Source: Frateuria_A sp035943815 | Lineage (GTDB): Bacteria; Pseudomonadota; Gammaproteobacteria; Xanthomonadales; Rhodanobacteraceae | Reading direction: 5' to 3' | DNA length: 64,000 nucleotides | NCBI RefSeq assembly: GCF_035943815.1 | Contig: NZ_DASZBU010000005.1 | Coordinates: 124,001 to 188,000 of the forward strand | In this document: positions 38,409 through 47,191 of the stretch, one piece after another | Layout: every line of letters starts with the position of its first letter | Position numbering within the stretch: the stretch's first letter is position 1 | The notes under the pieces: model-generated | Told to the model about the DNA's origin: nothing | Seen by the model: only the letters and a program-made list of their open reading frames with translations | Databases searched by the model: none | Program-made: the position numbers and the translations under genes

Positions 38409-38490
38409 CGGTCATGCGCCACTGGACGGCCTTGACAGGCTCATGACGCTGTGCACAACCGCCGCGACAGCCATGCCGGACCCCCATCGT

Positions 38491-39687
38491 TCAGTGGCCT
38501 GCACCCATGACCGCGGCCACGGTCAGTACGACGACCAGAAGCCAGAAGTAGCACCAGCCCACGCACCAGTACTTGAGCAGGGTCATCGCCCAACCCTGGC
38601 GGTAAACGCGCTTCTGCATCACCAGCAGATAGGCGGGCATCCACAACACTACGGCCGCCTGCAGGAAACCCAAGCCGTGGCCGGCCCAGGCCGCGTGCGG
38701 GCGCAGCCAGGTCGACAGCATGCCGAGCAGGGTGACCAGCAGGAGGGCGAGGAAAAGGAACGCATGGCTGTGCAGGGCGACGATCAGGTGCTCCATGTAG
38801 AGCCGGCGCTTGAACAGGTAGAACAGCTTCAGCAGCAATGCGAAGATCGGGATCATCACGACCATGGCTTGCGGCAGTACCGAAAAGACGCCGGTGACCA
38901 GGTGATCGCGTGCGGCTTGCCTTGCTGCCGGGTCAGGATTCTTGAGGCCGCGGACGTTCGCCAGCATGCGCTGGAGATAGGTGTTCACGCGCTCGTTCAT
39001 GAATTGCGGCAGCCAGTCCGATTCGAACTTCTTGCCATCCAGCTTGCTGCTGCCATGACCTGGGCCCTCCGCCTCGGTGCCAATGCCCTGCGGGGTCGGG
39101 GCGCTCGCTCCGGTCGCCGGTATCGCGCCCGGCGCGAGCGGGGGCGCTCCCAATGCGGCCAGCCGCTTGTCCGCGAGAACGCGGAGCTGGCGCTCGCTCG
39201 CATCGAGTGCGGGGTGGGCCACGGCCGGAGTGGTGCCCCGGGCGATTGCCAACCCGCGCAACTGGTCGGCCAGCTCTTTGCGGACCTCCTGCGGCGTGTC
39301 GGCGTCGGCGAACGTGTCCTTGTCCACGTGCTGCCCCGTGGTCAGGTCGATGCCGCGGCCCTCCAACTGCACATCCACCGCGATGTGCATGGCGAAGAAC
39401 GCCAGCAGGCAGAGCACGAACATCAGCCGGAACGGGGCGACATAGCGTTGCCGCCGCCCGGAGAAGTACTCCATGGTGAGGAACCCGGGCTTGGTCAGCA
39501 GCGGCGGGACCGAGTGGAAGATGCGCCCGTCCACGTGCAGGAACATGTCCATGCCGTCTTCCAGCATGTGGTGCACGGGCTTGAGCACGCTGTGCACGGA
39601 CTGGCCGCAGTGGTGGCAGAACTCGCCTTCCAGCGACGTGGCGCAATTGGCGCAGTACAGTTTCTCGGCGTCGGTCAGCTCGTTCAT
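38491..39687 (-). CDS. DUF3667-like zinc-ribbon membrane protein
   Basis: A 398-aa protein of unknown function. A zinc ribbon at the N-terminus (YCANCATSLEGEFCHHCGQ) is followed by the conserved LKPVHHMLEDGMDMFLHVDGRIFHSVPPLLTKPGFLTMEYFSGRRQRYVAPFRLM-type region, one membrane segment (~100-118), a long soluble loop, and four C-terminal segments (about 270-395). This matches proteins annotated DUF3667. It is likely in the inner membrane. The ATG at 39687 is used because longer starts would only add an unconserved leader. Confidence 0.82.
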   Translation of the reverse strand: MNELTDAEKLYCANCATSLEGEFCHHCGQSVHSVLKPVHHMLEDGMDMFLHVDGRIFHSVPPLLTKPGFLTMEYFSGRRQRYVAPFRLMFVLCLLAFFAMHIAVDVQLEGRGIDLTTGQHVDKDTFADADTPQEVRKELADQLRGLAIARGTTPAVAHPALDASERQLRVLADKRLAALGAPPLAPGAIPATGASAPTPQGIGTEAEGPGHGSSKLDGKKFESDWLPQFMNERVNTYLQRMLANVRGLKNPDPAARQAARDHLVTGVFSVLPQAMVVMIPIFALLLKLFYLFKRRLYMEHLIVALHSHAFLFLALLLVTLLGMLSTWLRPHAAWAGHGLGFLQAAVVLWMPAYLLVMQKRVYRQGWAMTLLKYWCVGWCYFWLLVVVLTVAAVMGAGH

Positions 39688-39781
39688 CGGAAGGCCGCCC
39701 CCTGTGAAAGCGTGCGATCTTGGCACAGCAGGCCGCGCGGGGCAGCCCTGCCGACTCGGCTAGAATGGCGCGCCCTCCCGG

Positions 39782-41209
39782 ATGCAAGAGCTCATGAAGA
39801 CGATCGACCGCGCGCGTGTCGTGCACGAGGTCGGCGCCACCGTGCGCCTGGCCCTGCCGTTGGTGCTCGCGCAGCTGGCGGCGGTCGGCACCAACGTGGT
39901 CGACGCACTGCTGTCCGGCCACTTCAGCGCACACGTGCTCGGCGCGGTGGCGGTGGGCACCAGCGTATGGTCGCTGGCGATCGTCAGCGGCATCGGCGTG
40001 ATGATGGCGGTGCCCCCTTCGGTGGCGCAGCTGGACGGCGCGGGGCGCCGGGCGGAGGTGGGCGCGGTGTTCCGCCAGGCGTTGTGGCTGGGGGCCGTGC
40101 TGGGCACGCTGCTGTGGTTCGGGGTGCGCCATGCCGAGCCGCTGGTCAACCTGATCGGCGTGACGCCGAGCCTGCGCCAGGACGTCAACGAATTCCTGCA
40201 CGCGATCAGTTGGGGCGCCCCGGCGCTGGCGTGCTACTTCGCGCTGCGCGGGCTGTCCGAAGGGCTTTCGCTGACCCGGCCGTCGATGATCTTCAGTCTC
40301 GGCGGGCTGGCCGTGCTGGCGCCGCTGGGCTACGTCTTCATGTTCGGCAAGCTGGGCCTGCCGCCGCAGGGCGCGCGTGGTTGCGGCATCGCCACCGCCA
40401 CGGTGCTGTGGCTGGAAATGACGGGCCTGCTGATCTACATCCTGAGCCACCGCAACTACCGCGGGCTGAACCTGTTCGAGCGCTTCGAGTGGCCGCACTG
40501 GAGGCGCATCGCCGCGCTGCTGCACATCGGCTTGCCGATGGCGGTGACGCTGCTGGCCGAAGCGGGGCTGTTCGTCGCCACGGCGCTCTTGATCGGCACC
40601 ATGGGCGAGGACATCGTGGCCAGCCACCAGGTGGCGATCAACGTCGCTTCGCTGTTCTTCATGATTCCGCTGGGGCTGGCGATGGCGATCACCGTGCGGG
40701 TCGGCAACGCGGTCGGCCGCAATGACGCGCGGGGCGTGCGCTACGCGGGCTTCTGCGGCATCGGCCTGGCGCTACTCACCCAGCTGCTCTCAGCCGGGAT
40801 GATGCTGGGCCTGCCGCGTGCGATCGCCTCGCTCTACACCCACAACGCCAGCGTGATCGCCCTGGCGGCCCAGCTGCTCGTGCTGGCCGGATTGTTCCAG
40901 TTCTCCGACGGCATCCAGGTCGCCTCCAACGGCGCGCTCCGGGGCCTGAAGGACACCCGCGTGCCGATGGCGATCACCCTGTTCGCCTACTGGGGCGTGG
41001 GCATGCCGGTGGGCTGGTGGCTGGCGTTCCATCGCGGCCTTGGCGCGCGCGGCATGTGGATGGGTTTGATTGCGGGCCTGAGCGTGGCCGCGGTGCTGCT
41101 GTTCACCCGGTTCTGGCGCAGCGCCTGGCGCCATCGCTGGGTGGCCGTACCCCCGGCGGACGACATGACGGTGCGTTCGCAAGCGGTTACGCTGAACGAT
41201 CACCTGTGA
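39782..41209 (+). CDS. MATE-family efflux transporter (NorM-like)
   Basis: A 475-aa, 12-segment inner-membrane antiporter of the multidrug and toxin extrusion family. The two halves are related; RLALPLVLAQLAAVGTNVVDALLSGHFSAHVLGAVAVG and GLPMAVTLLAEAGLFVATALLIGTMGEDIVASHQVAIN are the two matching repeat starts. It would use sodium or proton gradients to export cationic compounds. Two ATGs are possible, 39782 and 39794; neither has a strong ribosome site. It is followed 10 bases later by sppA. Confidence 0.92.
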   Translation: MQELMKTIDRARVVHEVGATVRLALPLVLAQLAAVGTNVVDALLSGHFSAHVLGAVAVGTSVWSLAIVSGIGVMMAVPPSVAQLDGAGRRAEVGAVFRQALWLGAVLGTLLWFGVRHAEPLVNLIGVTPSLRQDVNEFLHAISWGAPALACYFALRGLSEGLSLTRPSMIFSLGGLAVLAPLGYVFMFGKLGLPPQGARGCGIATATVLWLEMTGLLIYILSHRNYRGLNLFERFEWPHWRRIAALLHIGLPMAVTLLAEAGLFVATALLIGTMGEDIVASHQVAINVASLFFMIPLGLAMAITVRVGNAVGRNDARGVRYAGFCGIGLALLTQLLSAGMMLGLPRAIASLYTHNASVIALAAQLLVLAGLFQFSDGIQVASNGALRGLKDTRVPMAITLFAYWGVGMPVGWWLAFHRGLGARGMWMGLIAGLSVAAVLLFTRFWRSAWRHRWVAVPPADDMTVRSQAVTLNDHL

Positions 41210-41219
41210 GGAACGACCG

Positions 41220-43097
41220 ATGAGCACCCCGCCGCCGCTGCGCCGCCCGAACGGGTTCTGGGCCTTCCTGCGCGTGCTCGGCCGCGGCTTCAACGTGGTG
41301 CGGCTGGTCATCCTCAACCTGGTCTTCTTCTTGCTGTTGTCCATCGTGCTGCTGCTGATCATCGGCGGCGTGGCCACCAACCGGGTGGCGCACACGGTCA
41401 AGGACGGCAGCGTGCTGGTGATCCAGCCCAAGGGTGAGCTGGTCGAGCAGTACAGCATCGAGCCGCTGCAGCGCGCGCTGCACAGCCTCTCGGGCGAACC
41501 GCCCAGGCAGGTGCAGCTGCGCGACCTGACCGGCGCCATCAATGCCGCCGCGCACGATGCGCGGATCAGCCGCATCCTGTTGCTTCCGGACCAGTTGCAA
41601 GGCGGCGGCTTTGCGGCCCTGCGCGAGGCCGGCGCCGCGCTGGACCGCTTCCGCGCTGCCGGCAAGCCGGTGATCGCGTGGGGCGTGAACTTCGACCAGG
41701 GCCAGTATTACCTGGCCGCACACGCCGACCGCATCCTGCTCGACCCGCAGGGCGGCGTGATGATCACCGGGCTGGCCAACTACCGGCTGTTCTACAAGGA
41801 CCTGCTCGACAAGCTCGGCGTGGACGTGCACCTGTTCCGCGTCGGCCGCTACAAGAGCGCCGCCGAGCCCTACATCCTCGACCACGCCTCGGACGACTCC
41901 AAGGCGGCCGACAGCTACTGGATGGACGGGCTGTGGGGAGAGTACATCGACGAGGTCGCCGGGCTGCGCAGGCTCGATCCGGCCGCCGTACGCGCAGACA
42001 TCGACCAGTTGCCGCAAGCCATCGACCGCACCGGCGGCGACCTGGCGAAGCTGGCCCAGGACGAGCGCCTGGTCGACGGCCTCGCCACGCGCGAGCAACT
42101 GGACGCGATGCTGCGCAAGGCCGGCGTGCCGGCCGGCGACAAGCCGCAGGAGGGTTTCCGCCAGATCGGCCTGGAGCGCTACGTCGCCAACCTCGACAGG
42201 GATGAGGCCTTCGGCCCGGGCGTTGCCGTGGTCGTGGCCGAAGGCGAAATCGTCGGCGGCAAGCAACCGCAGGGCAGCGTGGGCGGCGAGTCCACTGCCG
42301 CGCTGATCCGCGCAGCACGCCACGATCGCCGGACCAAGGCGCTGGTGCTGCGGATCGACTCGCCCGGCGGCGAGGTCTACGCCGCCGAGCAGATCCGCCG
42401 CGAGGTGGAGCTCACCCGCAAGGCCGGCATTCCGGTGGTCGTTTCGATGGGCAACGTGGCCGCCAGCGGCGGCTACTGGATCGCCATGAACGCCGACCGC
42501 ATCTACGCCGACCCCAACACGATCACCGGCTCGATCGGCATCTTCGGCATGTATTACGCGGTGCCGGGCGCGCTGGACAGGATCGGCATCCACAGCGACG
42601 GTGTCGGTACCGGTCCGATGGCCGGCGCCTTCGACATCACCCGACCGCTCGACCCGAAGGCAGGGCAGGTGATCCAGGCGATCATCAACAAGGGCTACCG
42701 CGATTTCGTCGGAAAGGTGGCGCAGGCGCGCGGCAAGAGCTTCGAGGCGATCGACGCGATCGCGCAGGGGCGCGTGTGGACCGGACGGCAGGCGCTCGAG
42801 CGTGGCCTGGTCGACCAGCTGGGTGGCCTGGACGCCGCCCTCGACCAGGCCGCCGCGCTGGCCCGGCTCGGCAAGGGCTATCGGGTGCGCTACGTCGAGG
42901 AACCGCTCGGCGGCCTGCAACAGTTCCTGCTCGGCGTGAACCAGAGCGCGATGGTGCAGGCGGTGCAGGGCTATGGCCTGCGCCTGCCGGACTGGCTGGC
43001 GGAGCTGCCGCGCCTGGCGCCGGAACTCAAGCTGCTGCGCACCGCGCAGGCCGGCCGGCCCAACGTCTACGCCTACTGCTTCTGCGCACCGCGCTGA
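41220..43097 (+). CDS. sppA: signal peptide peptidase SppA, 67-kDa type
   Basis: A 625-aa membrane-bound serine protease that degrades cleaved signal peptides. One N-terminal membrane segment (residues ~30-52) anchors it, and two tandem S49 domains follow. The catalytic lysine is in VGRYKSAAEPY near residue 210 and the serine in NVAASGGYWIA near 415, the Lys/Ser dyad split across domains as in E. coli SppA. A GAGGA site precedes the ATG. It is probably in one transcript with the MATE pump. Confidence 0.95.
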   Translation: MSTPPPLRRPNGFWAFLRVLGRGFNVVRLVILNLVFFLLLSIVLLLIIGGVATNRVAHTVKDGSVLVIQPKGELVEQYSIEPLQRALHSLSGEPPRQVQLRDLTGAINAAAHDARISRILLLPDQLQGGGFAALREAGAALDRFRAAGKPVIAWGVNFDQGQYYLAAHADRILLDPQGGVMITGLANYRLFYKDLLDKLGVDVHLFRVGRYKSAAEPYILDHASDDSKAADSYWMDGLWGEYIDEVAGLRRLDPAAVRADIDQLPQAIDRTGGDLAKLAQDERLVDGLATREQLDAMLRKAGVPAGDKPQEGFRQIGLERYVANLDRDEAFGPGVAVVVAEGEIVGGKQPQGSVGGESTAALIRAARHDRRTKALVLRIDSPGGEVYAAEQIRREVELTRKAGIPVVVSMGNVAASGGYWIAMNADRIYADPNTITGSIGIFGMYYAVPGALDRIGIHSDGVGTGPMAGAFDITRPLDPKAGQVIQAIINKGYRDFVGKVAQARGKSFEAIDAIAQGRVWTGRQALERGLVDQLGGLDAALDQAAALARLGKGYRVRYVEEPLGGLQQFLLGVNQSAMVQAVQGYGLRLPDWLAELPRLAPELKLLRTAQAGRPNVYAYCFCAPR

Positions 43098-43114
43098 AGC
43101 ACGTTCGATTCTCG

Positions 43115-43146
43115 GGCCACCTCCCCGCGTGCTCGGGGAGGTGGCC
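43115..43146. terminator. perfect 13-bp hairpin after sppA
   Basis: Arm GGCCACCTCCCCG, loop CGTGCT, right arm CGGGGAGGTGGCC. It lies 17 bases after the sppA stop and faces the convergent lipoprotein gene. No U-tract is present, so factor-independent termination is uncertain. Confidence 0.6.
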
Positions 43147-43198
43147 TAAAGGCAGATGGGAGGCCTTGCGAAGCCTGGAATACCTATGCCTGCCGGCG

Positions 43199-43408
43199 CT
43201 ATTGCTCGGCCTGCTCCAGCGCCTTCTGCTGCTGCTTGGCCTGGTCGTCGACCAGCTTTTGCACGTCCTTGGCGCGCTGCTCGTCCTTCTTCATGTCGTC
43301 CCACGGCGTGGCGGTCCGCTGGGGCGTGGCAGCGGCCTGCGGCGCGGGCGCCTTGTGGGAGCAGCCGGCCAGTGCCAGCAGCAAGGCGATGGGCAAGATG
43401 GCTTTCAT
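43199..43408 (-). CDS. small lipoprotein with coiled-coil tail
   Basis: A 69-aa lipoprotein: signal MKAILPIALLLALAGC with a clean LAGC lipobox, a short Ala/Pro linker, and a charged helical C-terminus rich in Lys/Gln/Glu (MKKDEQRAKDVQKLVDDQ) that looks like a short coiled coil. A strong GGAGGGG site precedes the ATG at 43408. Function unknown; size and build recall Lpp-like or small envelope lipoproteins. Confidence 0.82.
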   Translation of the reverse strand: MKAILPIALLLALAGCSHKAPAPQAAATPQRTATPWDDMKKDEQRAKDVQKLVDDQAKQQQKALEQAEQ

Positions 43409-43490
43409 GTGGTTCCCCTCCGTCGGCATGGCCGCAGTCTCCCGCCGCGGCGCGGTTGCGGCAAGCCGCATCGGCTAAGCTTCCTGCCCC

Positions 43491-44273
43491 ATGAGCCTAC
43501 GCACCGACGCCTGGCAGCTCCACGGCCACACCGCGCTGATCACCGGCGCCAGCAAGGGCATCGGCCTGGCCTGCGCACGCGAACTCGGCGGGCTGGGCGC
43601 CGACCTGCTGCTGGTGGCGCGCGATGAGGTTCACCTGGAGCAGGTGCGCGCGGATCTGGCCGAGGAGCTGCCCGGGCGCGAAGTGCTCGCCTTCGGCGCG
43701 GATCTGGCCGAGCAGGAGGAGCGCCTGGCGGTCTTCGACTGGGTGGCCGACCTCGACGCGCCGGTGTCGCTGCTCATCAACAACGCCGGCGGCAACCGGC
43801 CGGCCCCCACGCTTGCCTATGACGGCGAAGGCTACCGGGCGATCTTCGAGCAGAACCTGTTCAGCGCCTTCGAGATGTGCCGGCTGGCGCATCCGCGCCT
43901 GGCCGAGCACGGCAATGCCGCGATCGTGAACGTCGGTTCGGTGTCCGGTTCCGTGCACGTGCGAACCGGCTCGCCCTACGGCATGACCAAGGCGGCGCTG
44001 CATCAGCTCACCCGCAACCTGGCGGTGGAATGGGCGGTCGACGGCATCCGCGTGAATGCGGTGGCGCCCTGGTACATCCGCACGCAACGCTCGGAGGCCG
44101 CGTTGGCCGATCCGGACTATCTGGAGGAGGTGCTCGAGCGTACGCCACTCAAGCGCATCGGCGAACCGGAGGAGGTCGCCGCCGCGGTGGCTTTCCTGTG
44201 CCTGCCGGCGGCCGGCTACATCACCGGCCAGGTGCTGGCGGTGGACGGCGGTTTCCTCGCCCTGGGTTTTTGA
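43491..44273 (+). CDS. SDR family oxidoreductase (tropinone-reductase-like)
   Basis: A 260-aa classical short-chain dehydrogenase. TGASKGIG at residues 18-25 binds the dinucleotide, LINNAGGN near 97, VNVGSVSGS supplies the catalytic serine and YGMTKAALHQL the Tyr/Lys pair. The C-terminus GYITGQVLAVDGGFLALGF is typical of plant tropinone-reductase-like and FabG-like SDRs. The substrate is unknown. It stands alone between two leftward genes. Confidence 0.92.
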   Translation: MSLRTDAWQLHGHTALITGASKGIGLACARELGGLGADLLLVARDEVHLEQVRADLAEELPGREVLAFGADLAEQEERLAVFDWVADLDAPVSLLINNAGGNRPAPTLAYDGEGYRAIFEQNLFSAFEMCRLAHPRLAEHGNAAIVNVGSVSGSVHVRTGSPYGMTKAALHQLTRNLAVEWAVDGIRVNAVAPWYIRTQRSEAALADPDYLEEVLERTPLKRIGEPEEVAAAVAFLCLPAAGYITGQVLAVDGGFLALGF

Positions 44274-44281
44274 CGCCGGCG

Positions 44282-44944
44282 TCAGTCGCCGCAACTGGCC
44301 AGTTGCGCGCGCAGCTCGGCGTCGCGCCGTACCAGCGGTGGACGCTGGCTCTGGAACGCATTGCGCAGCTTGTGCGCGTTGTCCGCGTAGGCGTGCTGCA
44401 GCGCCTGGCAGGTCTCGTCCGGATCGAGCCGGCGGCACTGGTCCTGCACCCACACGTAGTTGCCCGCCACCAGGCCGCGAGTGACCCGCCCGCGGTTGGA
44501 TTCGGGCGCGGAGTTGCCGGCCGCGCCGCGGTCCGGCGCATACACGTCCGACAGCGGCTGCTGCTCGGCGCCGAGCATGCCGTAGGGCGCCTGGTACGGC
44601 GCGGGGTCGCCGTTGGCGCTCAGGTAGGTCTTGCCGTCGGTGGCGCGCACGCAGGCATACATCACCGGCAGCGGCGCGGCTGGCGCGGGCTGCGCCGCCG
44701 GTGGTGGGCTCTCCGCCGGGGCTGCGGGTGCGGGCACCGTGGCCGCCGAGGGCCGGATCGAAGGCACATCGTGCACCTGCAGCGACTGCTGTCGCTGGCC
44801 CGGGCGGCAGGGCGTGTCCTGGTACACCTTGCGACCGTCCGCACCCACGCATTCGTAGATCCGGGTGGCCGCGGCAGAGCGCCAGGCCAGCCCGGCGGCC
44901 AGCAACAGGCAGCTTGACAGTAACAGGAAGGAGGACCGGCGCAT
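44282..44944 (-). CDS. DUF4124-domain exported protein
   Basis: A 220-aa protein with a signal peptide (residues ~5-26), then the DUF4124 motif ATRIYECVGADGRKVYQDTPC, a Pro/Ala-rich linker, and a C-terminal part with several cysteines (YACVRATDGKTY, DQCRRLDPDETC, LASCGD). The even cysteine content suggests disulfides made by the DsbA proteins of this genome. Function unknown. Its stop lies eight bases from the convergent SDR stop. Confidence 0.8.
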   Translation of the reverse strand: MRRSSFLLLSSCLLLAAGLAWRSAAATRIYECVGADGRKVYQDTPCRPGQRQQSLQVHDVPSIRPSAATVPAPAAPAESPPPAAQPAPAAPLPVMYACVRATDGKTYLSANGDPAPYQAPYGMLGAEQQPLSDVYAPDRGAAGNSAPESNRGRVTRGLVAGNYVWVQDQCRRLDPDETCQALQHAYADNAHKLRNAFQSQRPPLVRRDAELRAQLASCGD

Positions 44945-44983
44945 GCGCTCGATTTTAGGTGCGCACGGGTGAACGCGCGACGC

Positions 44984-45925
44984 TCAGAACTCGGCTTCGT
45001 GTTCCTCGGCGGCGAAGCCGAGCGTGACTGCGCCTTCGCCCACGTTGACCATGCCGGTGATGCTCATCGGCGCCTCGAGCAGGGTCACACCGGCCTCCTC
45101 GCAAGCCTGGCGCAAGCCTTCGTACCCGGGCAGCCGGGCCAGTTCGGCCAGGTCGCCGCCGTAGCTGACGCACACCACCGGCACCAGCAAGCCGGCGCGT
45201 ACACGGCGGGTGGCATAGCCGAACAGGGTTTCGGCGCCGTGCTCGAACCCGCGCACCTTGCCCACCGGACCGGTTTCTCCGCGGAAGCAGCGCAGCAGCG
45301 GCTTGATGTCCAGCGCTGTGCCGACCACCGCGCTGAACAGGCTGACGCTGCGGTCGCCCTTCTTCTTGGTGCGGTTGCGCAGATGGTGCAGGTCGCGCGG
45401 CAGCATGTAGGCGTAGGTCTGGTTGGCCACCGCGCCCAGCCGTTCGCGGATGATGGGCGGCGCCTCGCCGGCCTGGATCAGCCTTGCCGCCTCGAATACC
45501 GCCGGTCCTTCGCCGGCGAACACGTTGCGCGTGTCGACCACCCGCATGAGGAACGGACCGACGATGCCGGCCCGTTCGCGCACGTCGCGATACTGCTTGA
45601 GGATGGCGAAGCTGGCCTTAACCACGTGGTCGTGGATCGGGCTGCGCGTGGCGGTGATGGTCAGGCAGAACACGCAATCGCGTTCCAGCACCAGCCGGTC
45701 CAGGAACAGCCGCTGCACGTCTTCCACCGAGCAGGGCTCGGTCTCCGCGGCGTGGGTGCCGGCCAGCTTCATGGCCAGGAAGCGCTCGATTTCCTGCGGG
45801 TCACGCTGGTCCTTGAAGACCGTGCCGTCCAGCTTCACGGCGATCGGCATTACCGCGATGCCGTGCTCCTCGAGGAACGCCTGCGGCAGATCGCAGGACG
45901 CGTCGATCGCCAACCCCATCCGCAT
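44984..45925 (-). CDS. DegV-family fatty-acid-binding protein
   Basis: A 313-aa member of the DegV family, which in Firmicutes hands fatty acids to kinases (FakB role). It has the N-terminal GLAIDASCDLPQAFLEEHGIAVMPI (a variant of the D-S-x-x-D-L-P motif), RVVDTRNVFAGEGP and SYGGDLAEL. The usual serine of the DS motif is replaced by the ASCDLP arrangement, still placing polar groups at the lipid head site. No fatty-acid kinase gene is nearby. Divergent from the AMP nucleosidase gene. Confidence 0.85.
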   Translation of the reverse strand: MRMGLAIDASCDLPQAFLEEHGIAVMPIAVKLDGTVFKDQRDPQEIERFLAMKLAGTHAAETEPCSVEDVQRLFLDRLVLERDCVFCLTITATRSPIHDHVVKASFAILKQYRDVRERAGIVGPFLMRVVDTRNVFAGEGPAVFEAARLIQAGEAPPIIRERLGAVANQTYAYMLPRDLHHLRNRTKKKGDRSVSLFSAVVGTALDIKPLLRCFRGETGPVGKVRGFEHGAETLFGYATRRVRAGLLVPVVCVSYGGDLAELARLPGYEGLRQACEEAGVTLLEAPMSITGMVNVGEGAVTLGFAAEEHEAEF

Positions 45926-46135
45926 GTTGTCATCCCCCTGGCCAATGACGTGTCGACCATATCACGCGCGTCGATGTCGTGAGCCACGTCTTGCCTGGAG
46001 CTTCCCGTGACGCTGTCCTGCGTGACGGCCGCGGGCCGGCGCACGTAGAATGACGTCGGCTCGAGAATGGTTCCTGCCGGCGTGGCGTCGCCGGCGCTGC
46101 GCGCCGCGACCGTGGCGCGTTCCCGAGATACCTCC

Positions 46136-46927
46136 ATGAAAGACAAGCGAGAGATCGTCTCCAACTGGCTGCCGCGCTATACCGGCACGCCGCTGGAGCA
46201 GTTCGGCCAGCACGTGTTGCTGACCAATTTCGGCCTTTACGTAGACCTGTTCGCGCAATGGCACGGCGTGGAGGTCCGCGGCCGCGACCGGCCCATGCCC
46301 AACGCCACTGCCGACGGCATCACGCTGATCAATTTCGGCATGGGCAGCCCCAACGCCGCCACGGTGATGGACCTGCTGAGCGCGGTGCAGCCCAACGCGG
46401 CGCTGTTCCTGGGCAAGTGCGGAGGGCTCAAGAAGAAGAACCAGCTTGGCGACCTGGTGCTGCCGATCGCGGCTATCCGTGGCGAAGGTACTTCCAGTGA
46501 CTACCTGTTGCCGGAGGTGCCGGCGCTGCCGGCATTCCAGCTGCAGCGCGCGGTATCCACCATGATCCGCGACCTCGGCCACGACTACTGGACCGGCACT
46601 GTCTACACCACCAACCGGCGCGTGTGGGAGCACGACGAGGCGTTCAAGGACTACCTGCGCCGCACCCGCTGCATGGCGGTGGACATGGAGACGGCGACGA
46701 TCTTCGCCGCGGGTTTCGCCAACAAGATCCCGTGCGGCGCGCTGTTGCTGGTGTCCGACCAGCCGATGGTCCCCGAAGGCGTCAAGACCGAGGCAAGTGA
46801 CCGCAGCGTGACCGAGCGCTATGTGGAGGCGCACATCCGCATCGGCATCGAGGCGCTCAAGCTGGTGCGTCGCAACGGGCGCAGCGTGAAGCACCTGCGC
46901 TTCGAGGACGAGTTGGAAGGCGAGTGA
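46136..46927 (+). CDS. amn: AMP nucleosidase, short form
   Basis: A 263-aa nucleoside-phosphorylase-fold enzyme that splits AMP into adenine and ribose 5-phosphate. LINFGMGSPNAATVMDLL, FLGKCGGLKKKNQLGDLVLPIAAIRGEGTS-type segments and MAVDMETATIFAAGFANKIPCGALLLVSD are diagnostic. E. coli Amn is about 484 residues with an extra N-terminal domain; this is the short form seen in Bacteroidetes and xanthomonads. The ATG at 46136 is chosen from conservation; an in-frame ATG 69 bases upstream lacks support. Confidence 0.9.
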   Translation: MKDKREIVSNWLPRYTGTPLEQFGQHVLLTNFGLYVDLFAQWHGVEVRGRDRPMPNATADGITLINFGMGSPNAATVMDLLSAVQPNAALFLGKCGGLKKKNQLGDLVLPIAAIRGEGTSSDYLLPEVPALPAFQLQRAVSTMIRDLGHDYWTGTVYTTNRRVWEHDEAFKDYLRRTRCMAVDMETATIFAAGFANKIPCGALLLVSDQPMVPEGVKTEASDRSVTERYVEAHIRIGIEALKLVRRNGRSVKHLRFEDELEGE

Positions 46928-47191
46928 GCGTGCATGCCCTCCCCGCGATGAAGGGGCGTCGGGGTCGCAGAAACATGCGTCGGGCATTGCGTCCGCATCG
47001 CATCGCTTTCACCCGGGCATGACCGCGGGCACGGCAAGGTAACGGGGTCCGATCCCCAGCGCGTGTCGGCCCGGCGACCCCGCCGCATTGCCGATCCTTG
47101 CCAGATCCCGCAGCTCTGACAGGCACGCGCGTCCAGCGCGAGGCGAGCCCTTGCGCCCCGTCCGCGCCCGCCTGCCAGGAGCCAAGAACCC

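Larger units (their letters stand above)
38125..38490. other. 366-base intergenic region upstream of priA, AT-rich with DnaA boxes and dyads
   Basis: No gene is seen. The stretch holds two inverted DnaA boxes (38247-38269), a weaker box TGTGCACAA at 38450, an AT-rich patch (38336-38370), the dyad TGACG-TTCA-CGTCA (38395-38408) and several GTCATG/CATGAC words. It is upstream of priA and downstream of the DUF3667 gene, both leftward, so it should carry the priA promoter. Confidence 0.6.

Noticed and set aside
38125..38490. Chromosomal origin of replication
   Set aside because: Two perfect DnaA boxes and an AT-rich patch are present, but there is no dnaA, dnaN, gyrB or rpmH nearby and too few boxes for a gammaproteobacterial oriC. 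Kept only as a DnaA-binding site.
46928..47191. Riboswitch (for example TPP-type) upstream of the ThDP enzyme
   Set aside because: The 264-base leader has no CUGAGA-like or other recognisable aptamer core; the gene uses ThDP but does not make it.
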